A stretch of DNA of 64,000 nt, taken from positions 289,001-353,000 of the forward strand of contig CAJHZI010000278.1 in NCBI GenBank assembly GCA_905160935.1. The letters run 5' to 3'. Positions 24,862-38,957 of the stretch are shown here, piece by piece. Origin of the DNA: Enchytraeus crypticus (taxonomy: Eukaryota > Annelida > Clitellata > Enchytraeida > Enchytraeidae). Below the pieces are notes generated by a model. It was not told the DNA's origin. It was given only the letters and a program-made list of their open reading frames with translations, and did not search any database. The position numbers and the translations under genes were made by a program. The stretch's first letter is position 1. Each line of letters opens with the position of its first letter.

Positions 24862-27800
24862 TGCACCGCCTAATGGCAGGCCCATGGTATATAAAGCCTC
24901 CACTATTCTCTATCTTCCGTTTTATTTTTCACGTCCACATACAAGTGGATCTTTAAATCATATATAACGTTCCTTTTGATATACCATTATTTTGGGGGGA
25001 TTCTGCTTATAACTAGGTGGACCCCCTATGCCTTCCTCAGCTTTGACTAACATTTGCTGGGCAGGGGCGTCATTCTCTGAGAAAACTTTCCTGTTTACCC
25101 AAATCAATCTACAGTTTACAATTATATTTGATTACAATGTACTTGATTATATATTTACAACACAGTTTATTCTTAAATTACTATTTATATTATTAATATT
25201 ATTAATATATTATTATTTACACTTTATCTACTTGCTAGATGATACTGTTACTATGTAATTCAATTTAATCATTTAATTCAATTTAATCATTTAATTCAAT
25301 TTAACTCATCATTTTAGATAACCCTAACTTCTTAGAGATAGACAACCCTAATTCTGTTGTAGACAACCCTAATTCTGTTGTAGACAACCCTAATTCTGTT
25401 GTAGACACACCTAACCTTACTGTAAACAACCCTAATTCTGTTGTAGCTAACCCTAATCTTACTGTAAACAACCCTAATTCAGTTGTGAACAACTAGGCTG
25501 TCAATCAAACCTCGTTGGGCCCGCCTCCTCGCCTCGACAGGCTTGAAGTGAATGGTGGGCATGTGACAGACAAGTTGCATTGGCTCCGCCTCTACCAAAC
25601 AGGCGTTCTTAACGTCCCACCCCGCTCCCTGTAGATACAACCCCCTCACCAATACACCGTCCTGCAATACAACATAGTGCAATACAGTACAATACAGTTC
25701 AATACAATACAATTAAATGCAATACAATACTACACAGTTAAATACAATACAATGCAATGCAACACAGTTCAATACAGTACAAAGCAATATAGTTCAATAC
25801 AATACAACACAACTCAATACAGTACAATACAATACAATACAATACAATACAATACAATACAATACAATACAATACAATACAATACAACACAGTTCAATAC
25901 AGTACAATATAACACAATTAAATACAATACAATACTACACAGTTGAATACAGTACAATGAAATATAGTTCAATACAATACAACACAGCTCAATACAGTAC
26001 AATTCAATACAATACAACACAGTCCAATACAGTGTATTGTATTGATACAATTGTATTAATACAATACAGTTGAAATAAAACAATGCAATACAAAATAAAG
26101 TATTGCAATTCACTAGAATAAAGATCAGTACAATACAAGAACATGCAATGAAATGCAATGTTCTAAATATGTTATAGAATACGGTACTCAGTATTAGTAT
26201 ACAAACTCAGAAAATTATTCAAATACAACTACATAAACAATATAATATAATGTAAATTGTAATTCCTTTAAAAAACCCAGCCACACCGATTCAACATCTA
26301 CAAATTGAAAGAGATGGGTTACTTTCTCCCACAAGATCTTCGAGTTCCATATTGTCTGCTCCAACAATATGGAACTCTCTGCTACAAAATCTTCGATCTT
26401 GTAATTGTATTGGTACTTTCCTTGGCAAGCTAAAAACCCATCTCTTCCCGCCATAGATCTAAATTTTTACCCGCTTGCCTTGGATCATAGACTTGCACTG
26501 TTTTGATCTCGCTTTCTCTTGTGGTCTCTGTGTACTCAGTCGTCATCGTGTGGTGCTTTGGCGCCAATTTGTGTAGAGTCTGCAAGAGACGTCCCTGACA
26601 TTGCCTTATGGCGAGGAACCGGACGTTAAATTCTTATTGATTGATATTGATTGATTGAACGTGGGCGACATACACTAAACATGTTCACAATAACGTCGTG
26701 TGTTTAACTTTTTAACTATAGAAATCGAACCTTCGGCGCTCCAGTGATGTTGGTGTCGTCCACTGTCATTACTGTGAACTCCCACGACAAGAGATCAATA
26801 GATATCTGCTCATCAAATCAATCAATAGATATGTGCTCATCAAATCAATCAATAGATATCTGCTCATCAAATCAATCAATAGATATCTGTTCATCAAATC
26901 AATTAATAGATATCTGCTCATCAAATCAATCAATAGATATCTGTTCATCAAATCAATCAATAGATATCTGCTCATCAAATCAATCAATAGATATCTGCTC
27001 ATCAAATCAATCGATAGATATCTGCTCATCAAATTAATCAATAGATATCTGCCCATCAAATCTATCAATAGATATCTGCTCATCAAATCAATCAATCAAT
27101 TAATCAGCTCCAAACTGATTCAATTACTTAGCATTAATCATTTCGCTCGGGAAGAAAATTAAATCTGACAGAAATCAGTCGTAATTTCGCAAATGAGCTG
27201 ACTTCCCAGTAACATACTAAATTTGAAATAAAAGATGAATAACTTTAAAATTCTTTGATGAATTAATAGATTAAATGATTGACTGATAAAATGATCGGAC
27301 AACCTTGAAGACAAAAGAGCTGGTGAACCGATTCACTGAATGCGGAACATGATCATTTAAAAATTGAGAAATGATTATTGATTGATTGATTATTTTTGCT
27401 AGACTCACGCTATTCTGCCTGGCCGATGTCTGTAGCACGGCAGTGAGGAACCCGGTGGGGAAGGTGAAGGCAGACAGCCAGAAGGTGGTGGGGGGGTGGG
27501 CAGTGCGGGCCCACCTCTCAAACAGCTCCACCCGCAGCACTAGGTCACGTGTCCATGAGCCTAGGGGCTTCATCGACGGGTAGGCCTACAACGAGCAATA
27601 TTCAATCAATCAATATGTAAATCCTAACATCGACGGGTATGCACTGTTAACATAATTTTAGAATAATTCAATTCATTAGCTTCAATTCACACTGTCAGGC
27701 ATCTCATAGTCGTTCAACCAATCATTTACTATATGCTCCATAATTATTAATTATATCTAATAAATGTCCACATAAAAGAGGTGTTTTAGAAAGAGTTAAA

Positions 27801-30800
27801 TGATAATACTTTTTCCCAGGCTGAAGGCACTCTGGCGTCATAGATACACGTGAAGATCTCCTCGAGGTCCGACGACATGACTACCAGACCCTGTATGCCT
27901 CTCTCCAGGTCAGTCAACTCCTGCCTTATCTGTCCCAACAGCTGATTATACCGCTCTATCTGCAGCAGTCAATCAATCAATCAATCAATCACTCAATTAA
28001 TCAATCAATTAATAATAATAATAATAAAGGTTTAATGCCCGTTTCCTCATCCATGGATGATGTCAGGGGCGTCGATCCGTCAACTCCTGTTGACATAATT
28101 GATCGATCAACCAATTAAACAATCAATCGATCGGTCGGTCATTCAATCAATCAATCATATAATCATTGAATAATTGTAAAAAAGTTAAAGCTAAAAAAAG
28201 CTAAGGTTAACGTCAGTTTCCTAACTCGAAAGCGATGTCAGTGATGGGTATAGAGATTAATGATATGATATAATCAGGGATTATTGAGATTCATGGTATA
28301 GTCATTGATTATAGAGATTAATGATATGATATAATCATTGAATAAGTCATATAACAAAACAAACAAGCGTATGAGAAGCAAATCACAGCAGGTTTTTAAC
28401 TGTTTTGTTTCTTGGCCTCAGTACAAATACCAGCAACCTTCAACTATCGAGAAAATAAAGAAATAAAAGAATGTGAAAGTGTTTAAAACAATAGAGCTTA
28501 AGCTCTCTACAATAAATTATGGTAAGTTAAATCAGAAGAAACATATTTATTGTATAGTAAAGAAGCAGAGAACATAATCGTCACAATACAACAGCAGCAG
28601 CAACAATAACAACAACAACAACAACAACAACAGCAACAACTACGACAGACCTCCTGCAGTAGAACGGTTTTGAGAGGTGAACTATCTGCAGACATGATCT
28701 TGACAGTGTTGTCGTAGTCTATATCATCAGGAATTTGTCTCTTTATGTTCTCCGCCAACTCCAACACCTGAGCACAGATATATAGATTCTATATATATAC
28801 TCTAGCGTGAGAATGTGTGAAAGAAAGAATAAATGAATAAATTCGTGAATCTGTACAGAAATATTAAGAGTCATATTTCCATCATGTGAGAAAGAATGAA
28901 TAAATGAATGAATGAATTAAATAATTCCAATATATAGTGCTCCATGTTGTCATATTGATGACTGTAGCAATCTAACTGTTGTTATTATTATTATTATGGA
29001 TTCAAGAATGTGAATGAACGGCATATTGAATGAGTGAATTAATAAATTAATAAATAAATGAAAGCATGAACGAACGACCTTTTTGAACGAAATTTATATT
29101 TGCGCATTTAATACAGTAGCTAATGTTTAAGTGTTTAATGCAGCAATCGTAGTTACCAAGCAGTGACAATTTCTTAACAATTTAACATTTATAGCTGTGA
29201 CCCGTCGCATAATAAAGGTATTTGGTTGTGGTACAAGTTGCATAATAAAGATATTAAGTTGTGGTACACGTCGCATAATAAAGGTATTAAGTTGTGGTAC
29301 ACGTCGCATAATAAAGGTATTAAGTTGTGGTACACGTCGCATAAAAAGTTATTAAGTTGTGGTATACGTCGCATAAAAAAGGTATTAAGTTGTGGTACAC
29401 GTCGCATAAAAAAGGTATTAAGTTGTGGTACACGTCGCATAAAAAAGGTATTAAGTTGTTTTATTATTTTATAGGACCAGGACGTCCTACCACATCCTCC
29501 CGGCTCTCGCCGGACCCTGAGGACACGGCTGGCTGTAGGGACAGCAGGGTCTCGAACAGTCTCCGGGTCTCCTGGATCTGGGACGTGATGTCCGCATTGG
29601 GATGCTGTCCGAAAGCTTCCGTATGATCCGTGGCAGGAAGTAGACTGATGAACTCCTTGTACGAGGTCAATGACCCGTCCTTAGGTATGTAGTACGTTGG
29701 TAGGGTGGAGAGTCTGTGCGCGAATAATCAACCAATCAATCACTCGATCAATCAATCAATCAATCAACTCATCGATAAATCAATCAATCTCTCTCTCTTC
29801 GGTACACTGCCAAGTGGCAGGTTCAAGGTACATAGTCAGACTCAAAGTCTGTTTCTCGCTCTATAAGAGCACTCCTTAGATCAACAAGTTAATCCTTTCA
29901 CAAAGTCTATGCCCTATCCCTACCTTATGTAGCCTATAGCTTGGGAAAAGTATGGCTTCTGATGTTGTTTTCCAATGCCTTCCTCAGTTAGATAGATTAA
30001 TTACCATATAATCCTGGGGAAAATACTTCATGGTGAGGTGGTCACCTCTTGCCATCCTCAGCTCTTGCCTTTAGTCGTCTATTACGTACACGCAGCAGAT
30101 TGTTTGCGGTTGTAGTATTCTACAGTGGTCCAACCACACCCGAGCACAACACGAGGGTAGAGTTTTTAACACTACAATTAATAAATAGAAAACAAATCTA
30201 TGTAGTAAATGGAGAGACTTGAAGAAGGGAGTGGCCAGGGCTTCCTCGCAGAAATAATCAGCGATGTAGGTCGTCAGGAGTCTTCTGTCCCAGTCGTCCG
30301 TCACGTGACCGCCGTAGTTAATAGTGGCGACGAGAAACTTAAGAGCATCCCACGGCATCTCCTCATAGTCACTCAGGTAGTTGCTCAGTAGATTCTCTGA
30401 TACCTGTTTAAGGCATAGAAATACACCACCAAATGCATCTTGAATACATAGAAATAGATTGATATATGCGATTTACACTCAAATACAATGGAGTACAGAG
30501 TTAATTACAATAGAGTATTATACATCGTCAAATACAAAACTTATAAAAATACAATACAGTACAGAGTTAAGTTTAATACAGTATGTAGTAAGATATAGTA
30601 CATAGACAAATATAATATAAATTCAATTACAAAATTTTAGGGGCGTAGCCACGGGGTTGTTTGCGTGGGTCACTACAGAAAAAGTAATTCATGCAAATCC
30701 GGAGACTTTGTTTTTAGGGAGGAAGAGTCGTGCGCCTATTTTTCACTCAGTGCAGGTGCTATGTAGCTTGTTGATTCGTATTCGACCTGAGTCATAAGCC

Positions 30801-33800
30801 AGAGTAGACTAGTGTGTGCTAGAATGAGATAAAAACATTTTTTTACGAAAAAGGTTCCTTACGAAACCTTTATGTTCTTTGAAGAACCTTTACCGGTTCT
30901 GATATCGATACAGATAGTACCAGCATTATTTATCAAAATTTCTTAAACAACCTCACTTGCTATAGTCTGGTTACGGCCCTGCCAATATATCTTACAAATA
31001 TCTGCAGCTCTTCACAATTGCAATCCATCCAAAGGCTTAAACCAAACTGTTAACCACACAATAACTATGTTCGACGATTACCACTATTTAATGCACAAGT
31101 TTGCGCTAAATTGTGGTGTTAACTGAGTTAAGATTCTAATAACAATAACATCATCATCATCATCATCACCCTCCCTTGAATCCCAGTTTAACCAGGGTCG
31201 GGATACAAATAGACTGTCTCAAATCCTCTCTATCCTACACCACACCACCCGCCAATCCCCTATTTGAGACTTTTCCATCAGTTTAAATGTTTGTAGCCAT
31301 TTTGTAGCAATTTTGTAGCAATTTCTAGAGCCTAGGCGCTCATCAATCGAATGCCCTTTCCGACGTTGGTTTGAATCTTAGTGCTATAGTCGCCTTCTAC
31401 GACACGTGCAGTCACGGGTTGGTCAATTCTTCAAATAACCCGGACACAACATGAGGAATTCTAATAATAATAACAATAATAATGAAAACAATCAGAGTGC
31501 TACAGTCATCAATGACAACATCGAGCACTATTGAGACAAAATAAAGCCGACGAGCAAAAAGAAGGTCCATGCAAATTCCAAAATCCTGATAATCAGTCCA
31601 AAGTTCTACCTCGAAGTCAGAGTCGTTAAAGTCGTAGGCAACGTTCCAGCCTAGCATTAGGAACTTCCTCCTCTCGAGCAGCACAGAGTGGAAGTAGCAG
31701 AGCGAGAACAAGAGCTTCTTGTAGCGCTCGCTCCTGCGACATCTCGTGAACTGAGGCTCGGTCACCTTCTGGTACAGGCGCTTCATGTTAGCCTTCAGGC
31801 CCTATAGCAATCAATCAGCCAATCAATCAATCCATCCATCAATCAATCAATCAATCAATCAGATATAATCATTCAGTCAGCTCTACAAGTACGTTAGCAT
31901 GCATCTCAGTTAAATCCCCATGTTGTGCTCGGGTGTTTTCTCTCATCGTGATCTTTAACTAGATTTCCTTTTTCAGTTGTACTCATCGTCTGCCATCAGG
32001 TGTTTATATCCTCTGTGCAGTAAATATCGCTGCCTAGATTGATTAATTAATGGAGTTCATTGATCACTTTACTTGATTGACTTAGTCTATTGATTTAACG
32101 TTTCTTTTACTAATGGGATAATTTAACTGTTGGATTTAATTGACATAATTGATTGATAGAATTAACCTCCATTTCTGGTGGTCCTGACGTCATTTTGACA
32201 TCTGAGATACTCGACCGCGGATCAGTTGATTCGGGTTCAAATCCTGGGCTCGCCCGTCACTGATATCGCTTTCGAGTGAGGAAACTGACGTTAACCTTAG
32301 CTTTACCAGCTTCTTTTATCTGACTGGAAGTTTATTGATTTAATTGATTGATTTCATTGATTTTAATAATTGATTGATTACATTAAAATACATAACTGAT
32401 ACAGTCTACTAAATGGAAGGCACGGTGGTCCCCTAGTTATTTGTTTTAGTAATTTAATTTACCTGATGGCTTTATTAATTGATTGATACTGTAGATACTG
32501 GACACATCCTAAGGGGAGAAGGTCTACTAAAAGAGGTCATAGAAGGTTGAATAGAAGGAAAAAGAGGCAGGGGCAGGCCGAGATTAGGTATGTTAGATGA
32601 TTTAAAGACCCACTCATATGTGGAAATGAAGAGGAAAGCGGAAGACAGAGGAGAGTGGAGACGTTATATACCATGGACCTGCCAGTAGGCAGTGCACTAA
32701 GAGATAGAGACAGTAGATTTAACTAACCTTGGGAGGCTCGGTGGTCATCTTGATGCCAGACTGGAGGATGGCGATGGGGAACTGGGGGTGGGGGGAGCTG
32801 CTGAGCCACAGCCTGAAGTCAGGGTGGGGGGGCGTGGCCTCTGTCTGCAGCTGCTCGATCATCTTATCCAGCTGTGGCATCCAGCTGAGAGACAGGTGAC
32901 AGTTAGCCAGGAACACCCAGTTACCCTAAAACAGCCAGATGTAGGCATTAAAAATACCCAGTAACCTACAAACAAGCAGATGTAGGCATTAAAAATACCA
33001 AGTTAACCTAAAAGCAATCAGATGTAGGCATTAAAAATACCCAGTTACCCTAAACAACCCCATGTAGGCATTAAAGCCGCAAAATTAAACTAAAATAACA
33101 TATATAGCTTAAAACACTAAGTTACCCCAAGCAAAAAATCATATGTACACAATAAAAACACCTAATTGTCCTAGAAAACCATATCTAAACATGAAAAACA
33201 CCAAAGAAAACTGACCTCTCTTGTACAATCTATGCAACTAGGTCACACTTTCTCTCTTGGTTAATCTATGTAACTAGGTCACACTGATCTCTCTAGTTTG
33301 ATCTATGTAACTAGGTCACACTGATATCATAATCTATGTAACTAGGTCACACTGACCTCTCTTACTCCCTCTCTTATCATGCGAGTAGCGAAGGGAGATT
33401 GACCCTGACCTAACGACAGCGCATAGAACCTGGACTCCATCAGACCCCTAGACTCTGCTATCTGCAGCAAGTCTGCCGTGGGGTCCTGTGCATCAATCAA
33501 TCAATCAATCAATCGATCAATCAATCAATCAATCATTCAATCTTTCAATCGATCGATAAATCAATTCATCAAGCAATCAATCAATCAATCTTTCAATCGA
33601 TCAATCAATCAATCATTCAATCTATCTATCAATAAATAAGTCAGTCAATCAATATATAAATAAATAAATAAATTAATTAATTAATCAATCAATCAATCAA
33701 TCAATTAAAAATCAATATATTTAATAATATAATTATGGCAGATACAGAAAGACAGATACAGACAGGCTGATAGAGACAGACAGATACATGCAGACACACA

Positions 33801-34917
33801 GATAAAGACTGACAGATACACGTAGACAGATACAGACAGCCAGAAGCTGACGTTAAGATTAGCTTGTTTTAGATTATTAAACAGACCACTCCAGGAGAGA
33901 GGACGAAGATCAATGGTGTCCTCGTCGTCGAGTCTTCTACAACCTGCCTTAGGTCTAAGACAGGCGGCTCTATGAACTTTGACCCCAGGTTGTTTACAAT
34001 AAATGAGGTCACGCAGAAAGAAACTCGGTCAGGTCTGAGAGAGCGAACAATCAGCATTCGCTGTAGCTCATTACAAGCGTTGTCCCACTCTCCTGTACAG
34101 TGCAGTACAACATAGTACAATATAGGACAGTATAGTACAACAAAGAACAGTCAGCATTCGCTGTAGCTCATTACAAGCATTGTCCCACTCTCCTGTACAG
34201 TGCAGTACAACATAGTACAATATAGTACAATATTGTACAGTATAGTACAATATACTACAATATACTACAATATAGTACAATATAGTACAGCATAGTAAAA
34301 TATAGAACAGCACAGTACAACATAGTACAGCACAGTACAATATAGTACAACATAGTACAGTATAGTAAAATATAGTACAATATAGTACAATATAGTACAA
34401 CAAAGTAAAGCATAGAACAATCAACATCCGCCGTAGCTCATTACAAGCGTTGTCCCACTCTCCTGTACAGCGCAGTACAACATAGTACAATATTGTACAA
34501 TATAGTACAACAAAGAACAATCAGCATTCGCTGTAGCTCATTACAAGTGTTGTCCCACTCTCCTGTACAGCGCAGTACAACGTAATACAACATAGGACAA
34601 TACAGTACAACAAAGTACAGCACAGTACAATATAGTACAAAAAAGTACAGCACAGTACTATATAGTACAAAAGAGTACAGCACAGTACAATATAGTACAA
34701 CATAGTACAATATAATACAGCACAGTACAATATAGTACACCAGATTACAATAAATATCCTATGCAGGCTGCTATTCCAAATCTTTGCTGATGTTAACCAG
34801 ATGTCTCAATCTCTAATAGATTGATTGATTGATTTATTGATTGATAGCTTGATTGATTGCTTTACTGATCGATTAATTGATTCATTGATAGATCGATCAA
34901 TAGATTGATTGATTGAT

Positions 34918-34951
<34 letters not shown>

Positions 34952-37900
34952 ATCGTTTGATCGATTGATTGATTGATGATCAATAGATTGATTGATTAAT
35001 TGATTGATTGATTGATCGTTTGATAGATTGATTGATTAACCAATATACTGATTGACTGAAGGATCGATCGATTGATTGATTGATTGATAGATCGCCACAG
35101 ACCAGGTAGGCTGGTGTTCTCAGGCTCGGCCGAAGTAAACCATATATTCCAGTCTCTAATAGATTGATTGATTGTTCGATTGATCGATTGATTGACTGAT
35201 TGATTGATTGATTGATCGCTACACACCAGGTAGGCTGGTGTTCTCAGGCTCGGATGAAGTGAACCAGATGTTCCAGTCTCTCGCGTACTGCTCGAATGAC
35301 GTCACGATGCCGTGGAAGTTTGGCAGCTTATCCAGTTCCGTGATGTTGTCCCAAGCCTGGTCAGATAGGAACCCACATGGGTTGTCCATCTGATTCTCTC
35401 TGTCCATTACCTTCGATCAATCAATCAGTCAATGAATCAATCAATCGATCGATTGATTGATTGATCAATCAGGCAATTAATCAATCAATCAATCAATTCA
35501 TAAATCAATAAATCAGTCAATTAATCACATAATCAATTAATCAGTCAATCAAGCCATCACTTATTCCATAAATCAATGAATCAATAAATCAATAAAATCA
35601 ATAATTAATCAATCAATCCATCAATTAGTCAATCAATCAACAATCAGTAAATCAACAAATCAATCAATCAGCCAGTCAGTCATTCAGTTACTCAATCGAT
35701 CAATTAATTGATCATATCGTCAATCCAACAATCGACCAGTAATTATAACTTAATAGTAGATTATTATTGCTGCGTATATGTATCCTTAGTACTTACAAAA
35801 GCACTGGACCCGTAGCACAACAAAACACCTTTATTTTCTAGAAAAAGATGTGTAAAAACACAAATATTCCAAAACAAACTTTAACTCTACTTATAGACAT
35901 TTGCCTGCGATTTGTTATTCAGCTGTTTACTTTGTGAGATGAATGCTGCATTAAACTTTATATTCTTTGTTTTACGGTAGCTCGAGTGTGTTCAAACTTC
36001 TGACCTTGTCGTTAAACCCCATACAAACTCGAGCACTCGCATTTACATGATAACTTTAACCATCACTTAGACTGGTATAACATACTGTATATGACAACAA
36101 CTACATAGACCTCTTCAATCTCTCCATTGAGAAGTCGCAGAGGAGCCCAAAACTGGACGAGCGAATCCTCAACCTTAACGACTATCGCACTTTTGCCGTC
36201 TACAGGTGCGTCTTGAGTTTGACCTAATTTCCAGTTTATATTTTTCGTATAACGAATTTATATTATTATTATAGACCCGTTTACTGCATGAAATCTGAAC
36301 TATAAATCTAACAACTACTGTCATCCATGACAACATCTAGCACTGTTGAGACAAATCTAAGCCGGTGAGCAATAAAAAAGGTCCAAAAAACGAGAAATCC
36401 AAACATTTCCAAAATTCAAGAAATCAGTCCAAAAACAAAGAATAAATAAATTCATCATCATCATCGTCCATTGACCCAATTTAACTTGGGTCGGGATACG
36501 AATAGAAAAGAAGAAAGAAATATTATAAAAAAAGAAAATAAATATGAAATAAATAATAAATATATAGTGAAATAAGATATCTAATAAGATATAATTCTGA
36601 TAATAAAGGGTGCGGCGCTTCTGACACTGACGTTAGGCACAGTAGAAGCACTCACCACTCCACCCCTGAGGAAGAAGCTGTACTCGTCTGTATGCAGCTT
36701 TCCAGCGGCCTCCATGATCTTAGCACACATGTGGAACGAGAAGAGAAGCTTGTGTCGCTCAAACAACCCTCTACATGCGTATCTATATCAATCAATCAAT
36801 CAATCGATCAATCAATCAATCAATCAATCAGTCAATCAATCAATCAATCAATCTGTCAGTCAGTCAGTCAATCAATCAAACATTCAATTAGTAATTCAGT
36901 CAATCACTCAATCAATCAACCAACCAATCACCGATCGATCGAACAATTAGTTAATCAATTTATTTTCTCTAGGACATGCTGTCGAGCAGTAAATTGACGT
37001 TAAACTTGGCCTAAACGTAGGCGTTAGTTCAAAATTCTCGCCGGCAAACCAATATACAAGTAGCAATTCATAAGAATGTTCACTGAGCATGATACTTCAA
37101 TATATCGGTATATATTTTGTCATAAGTTTGTTTTTAAAAAATGTCTACATGTGTTTATTGCTTTTACATTGCTATTTGTATGTGTGTAAGTTTCTGCGAC
37201 CTGTCAGATTTCATGCAGTAAACGAGTCTATAATAATAATAATAATATAAATTCGTTATACGAAAAATATAAACTGGAAATTAGGTAAAACTCAAGACGC
37301 ACCTGTAGACGGCAAAAGTGTGATAGTCGTTAAGGTTGAGGATTCGCTCGTCTAGTTTTGGGCTCCTCTGCGACTTCTCAATGGAGAGATTGAAGAGGTC
37401 TATGTATGAGTCGAGGGAGAACTGATACATGGGGTCAATGGCTCCGAGGTCATTGAGTACAAAGAAGAGAATTGAGGCTCGCTCTGCGCTAGAGTGGTAC
37501 CCCTGATCAATCAATCAATTAATTAATCAATCAATCAATCAGTCAGTGAGTCAATCAATCAATCAATCAGACGATCATTCCATCAATCAATCATTCAATC
37601 AATTAATCAATCGCCCAATCAATCAATTAATCAATCAATCAATCAACCAACCAATCACTCATGCAATCAGGCAATCATTCAACCAACCAACCAGTCAGTC
37701 AGTCTATCAATCAATTAATCAACCAACCAACCAACCAATCTATCAATCAATCAACCAATCAATAAATCAGACAGTCATCTACTATAATAAATGACTAAAT
37801 CGATCAATAAATTTATGATTATTTAATAATATATATTAACATTGTACCGGGAAGCTACCATAACTTAGGTTACCCAACCAGGGTTGAGAACTAAACTAAT

Positions 37901-38912
37901 CAGTAACTTTGTTCCCATGCAGAGACCACTGCCGCTACGTATACAACGGTTTGTTGAAATATTACTAGTTGAACACAGAGAGTATTGTCTCTTGCTTCAG
38001 TGTTCTGCAAAACGACAGGTTCAAGGTTCACGCACAGCTCAAGGTGTAGAATTGTTTATATTCACATGTCTCTTGCTCCAGACCGAGCACTGCATCAATT
38101 GGGGAGAGAGAGAGGGGGGGGGGATAGAGAATAAACTAAAAACTTAATCACCAATCATCAATTAAATCAATTATAAGTTAAATCAACACTTAATTAGGTA
38201 AATGAACCAATCAGATTTAAAGAGAACGAATCAACCAATCAGATTTAACGAGGCTAATGAATCAACCAATTAGATTTAACGAGAGAAATGAATCAGCCAA
38301 TCAGACCTCTCTGGCGTCATCTATCTCAGCCTCAGTCTGCTCAGATGTGATCAGCTGTTCCTTCACCTCCTGCGACGTCGACTTTGATGTCTGCAACGTC
38401 ACCAACAACTCCTCGTCATCTAGTAGTGAGCCCTTGGCCTCGTTCAGCAGTCTGCAAGCAGCGTGTTCAACATCAATGTCAGACGCTCACTGCAGATCTT
38501 CAGTACCACTCGACATGCTCGAACTACCATCACATTTACTAATTCGATACTACAACCTTCATACCAAAAAAAAGCTAAGGTTAACGTCAGTTTCCTCACT
38601 CGAAATCGATGTCAATGACGGGCGAGCCCAAGATTTGAACCCCGCACATATTGATCCGCAATCGAGAATCTTACCGCCATCGCCACTGACTCCAGCGAGT
38701 GACCTGCAAACCATCCGATTAGTTGACCAGACTAAAACACGAAATTTGAGATTTTATTAAAACTCAAAGCGACAATTAATAAGAAATTGAGTAGTAGAGT
38801 TAAACTGTTATCAGAAATGTATGATAATAATCAACAGTAGATGTTTTATTACAAAACCTCAGCACAATAAAAGACAAAACATACAAATTCAAAGTTCAAA
38901 TAAAGTAACGAC

Positions 38913-38957
<45 letters not shown>

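Noticed and set aside
25316..25490. Telomere-like AACCCTAA motif
   Set aside because: It is part of a 21-bp intronic repeat, not tandem TTAGGG.
36102..36298. A plus-strand coding exon
   Set aside because: It is an antisense duplicate of dynein exon 27; no plus-strand gene surrounds it.
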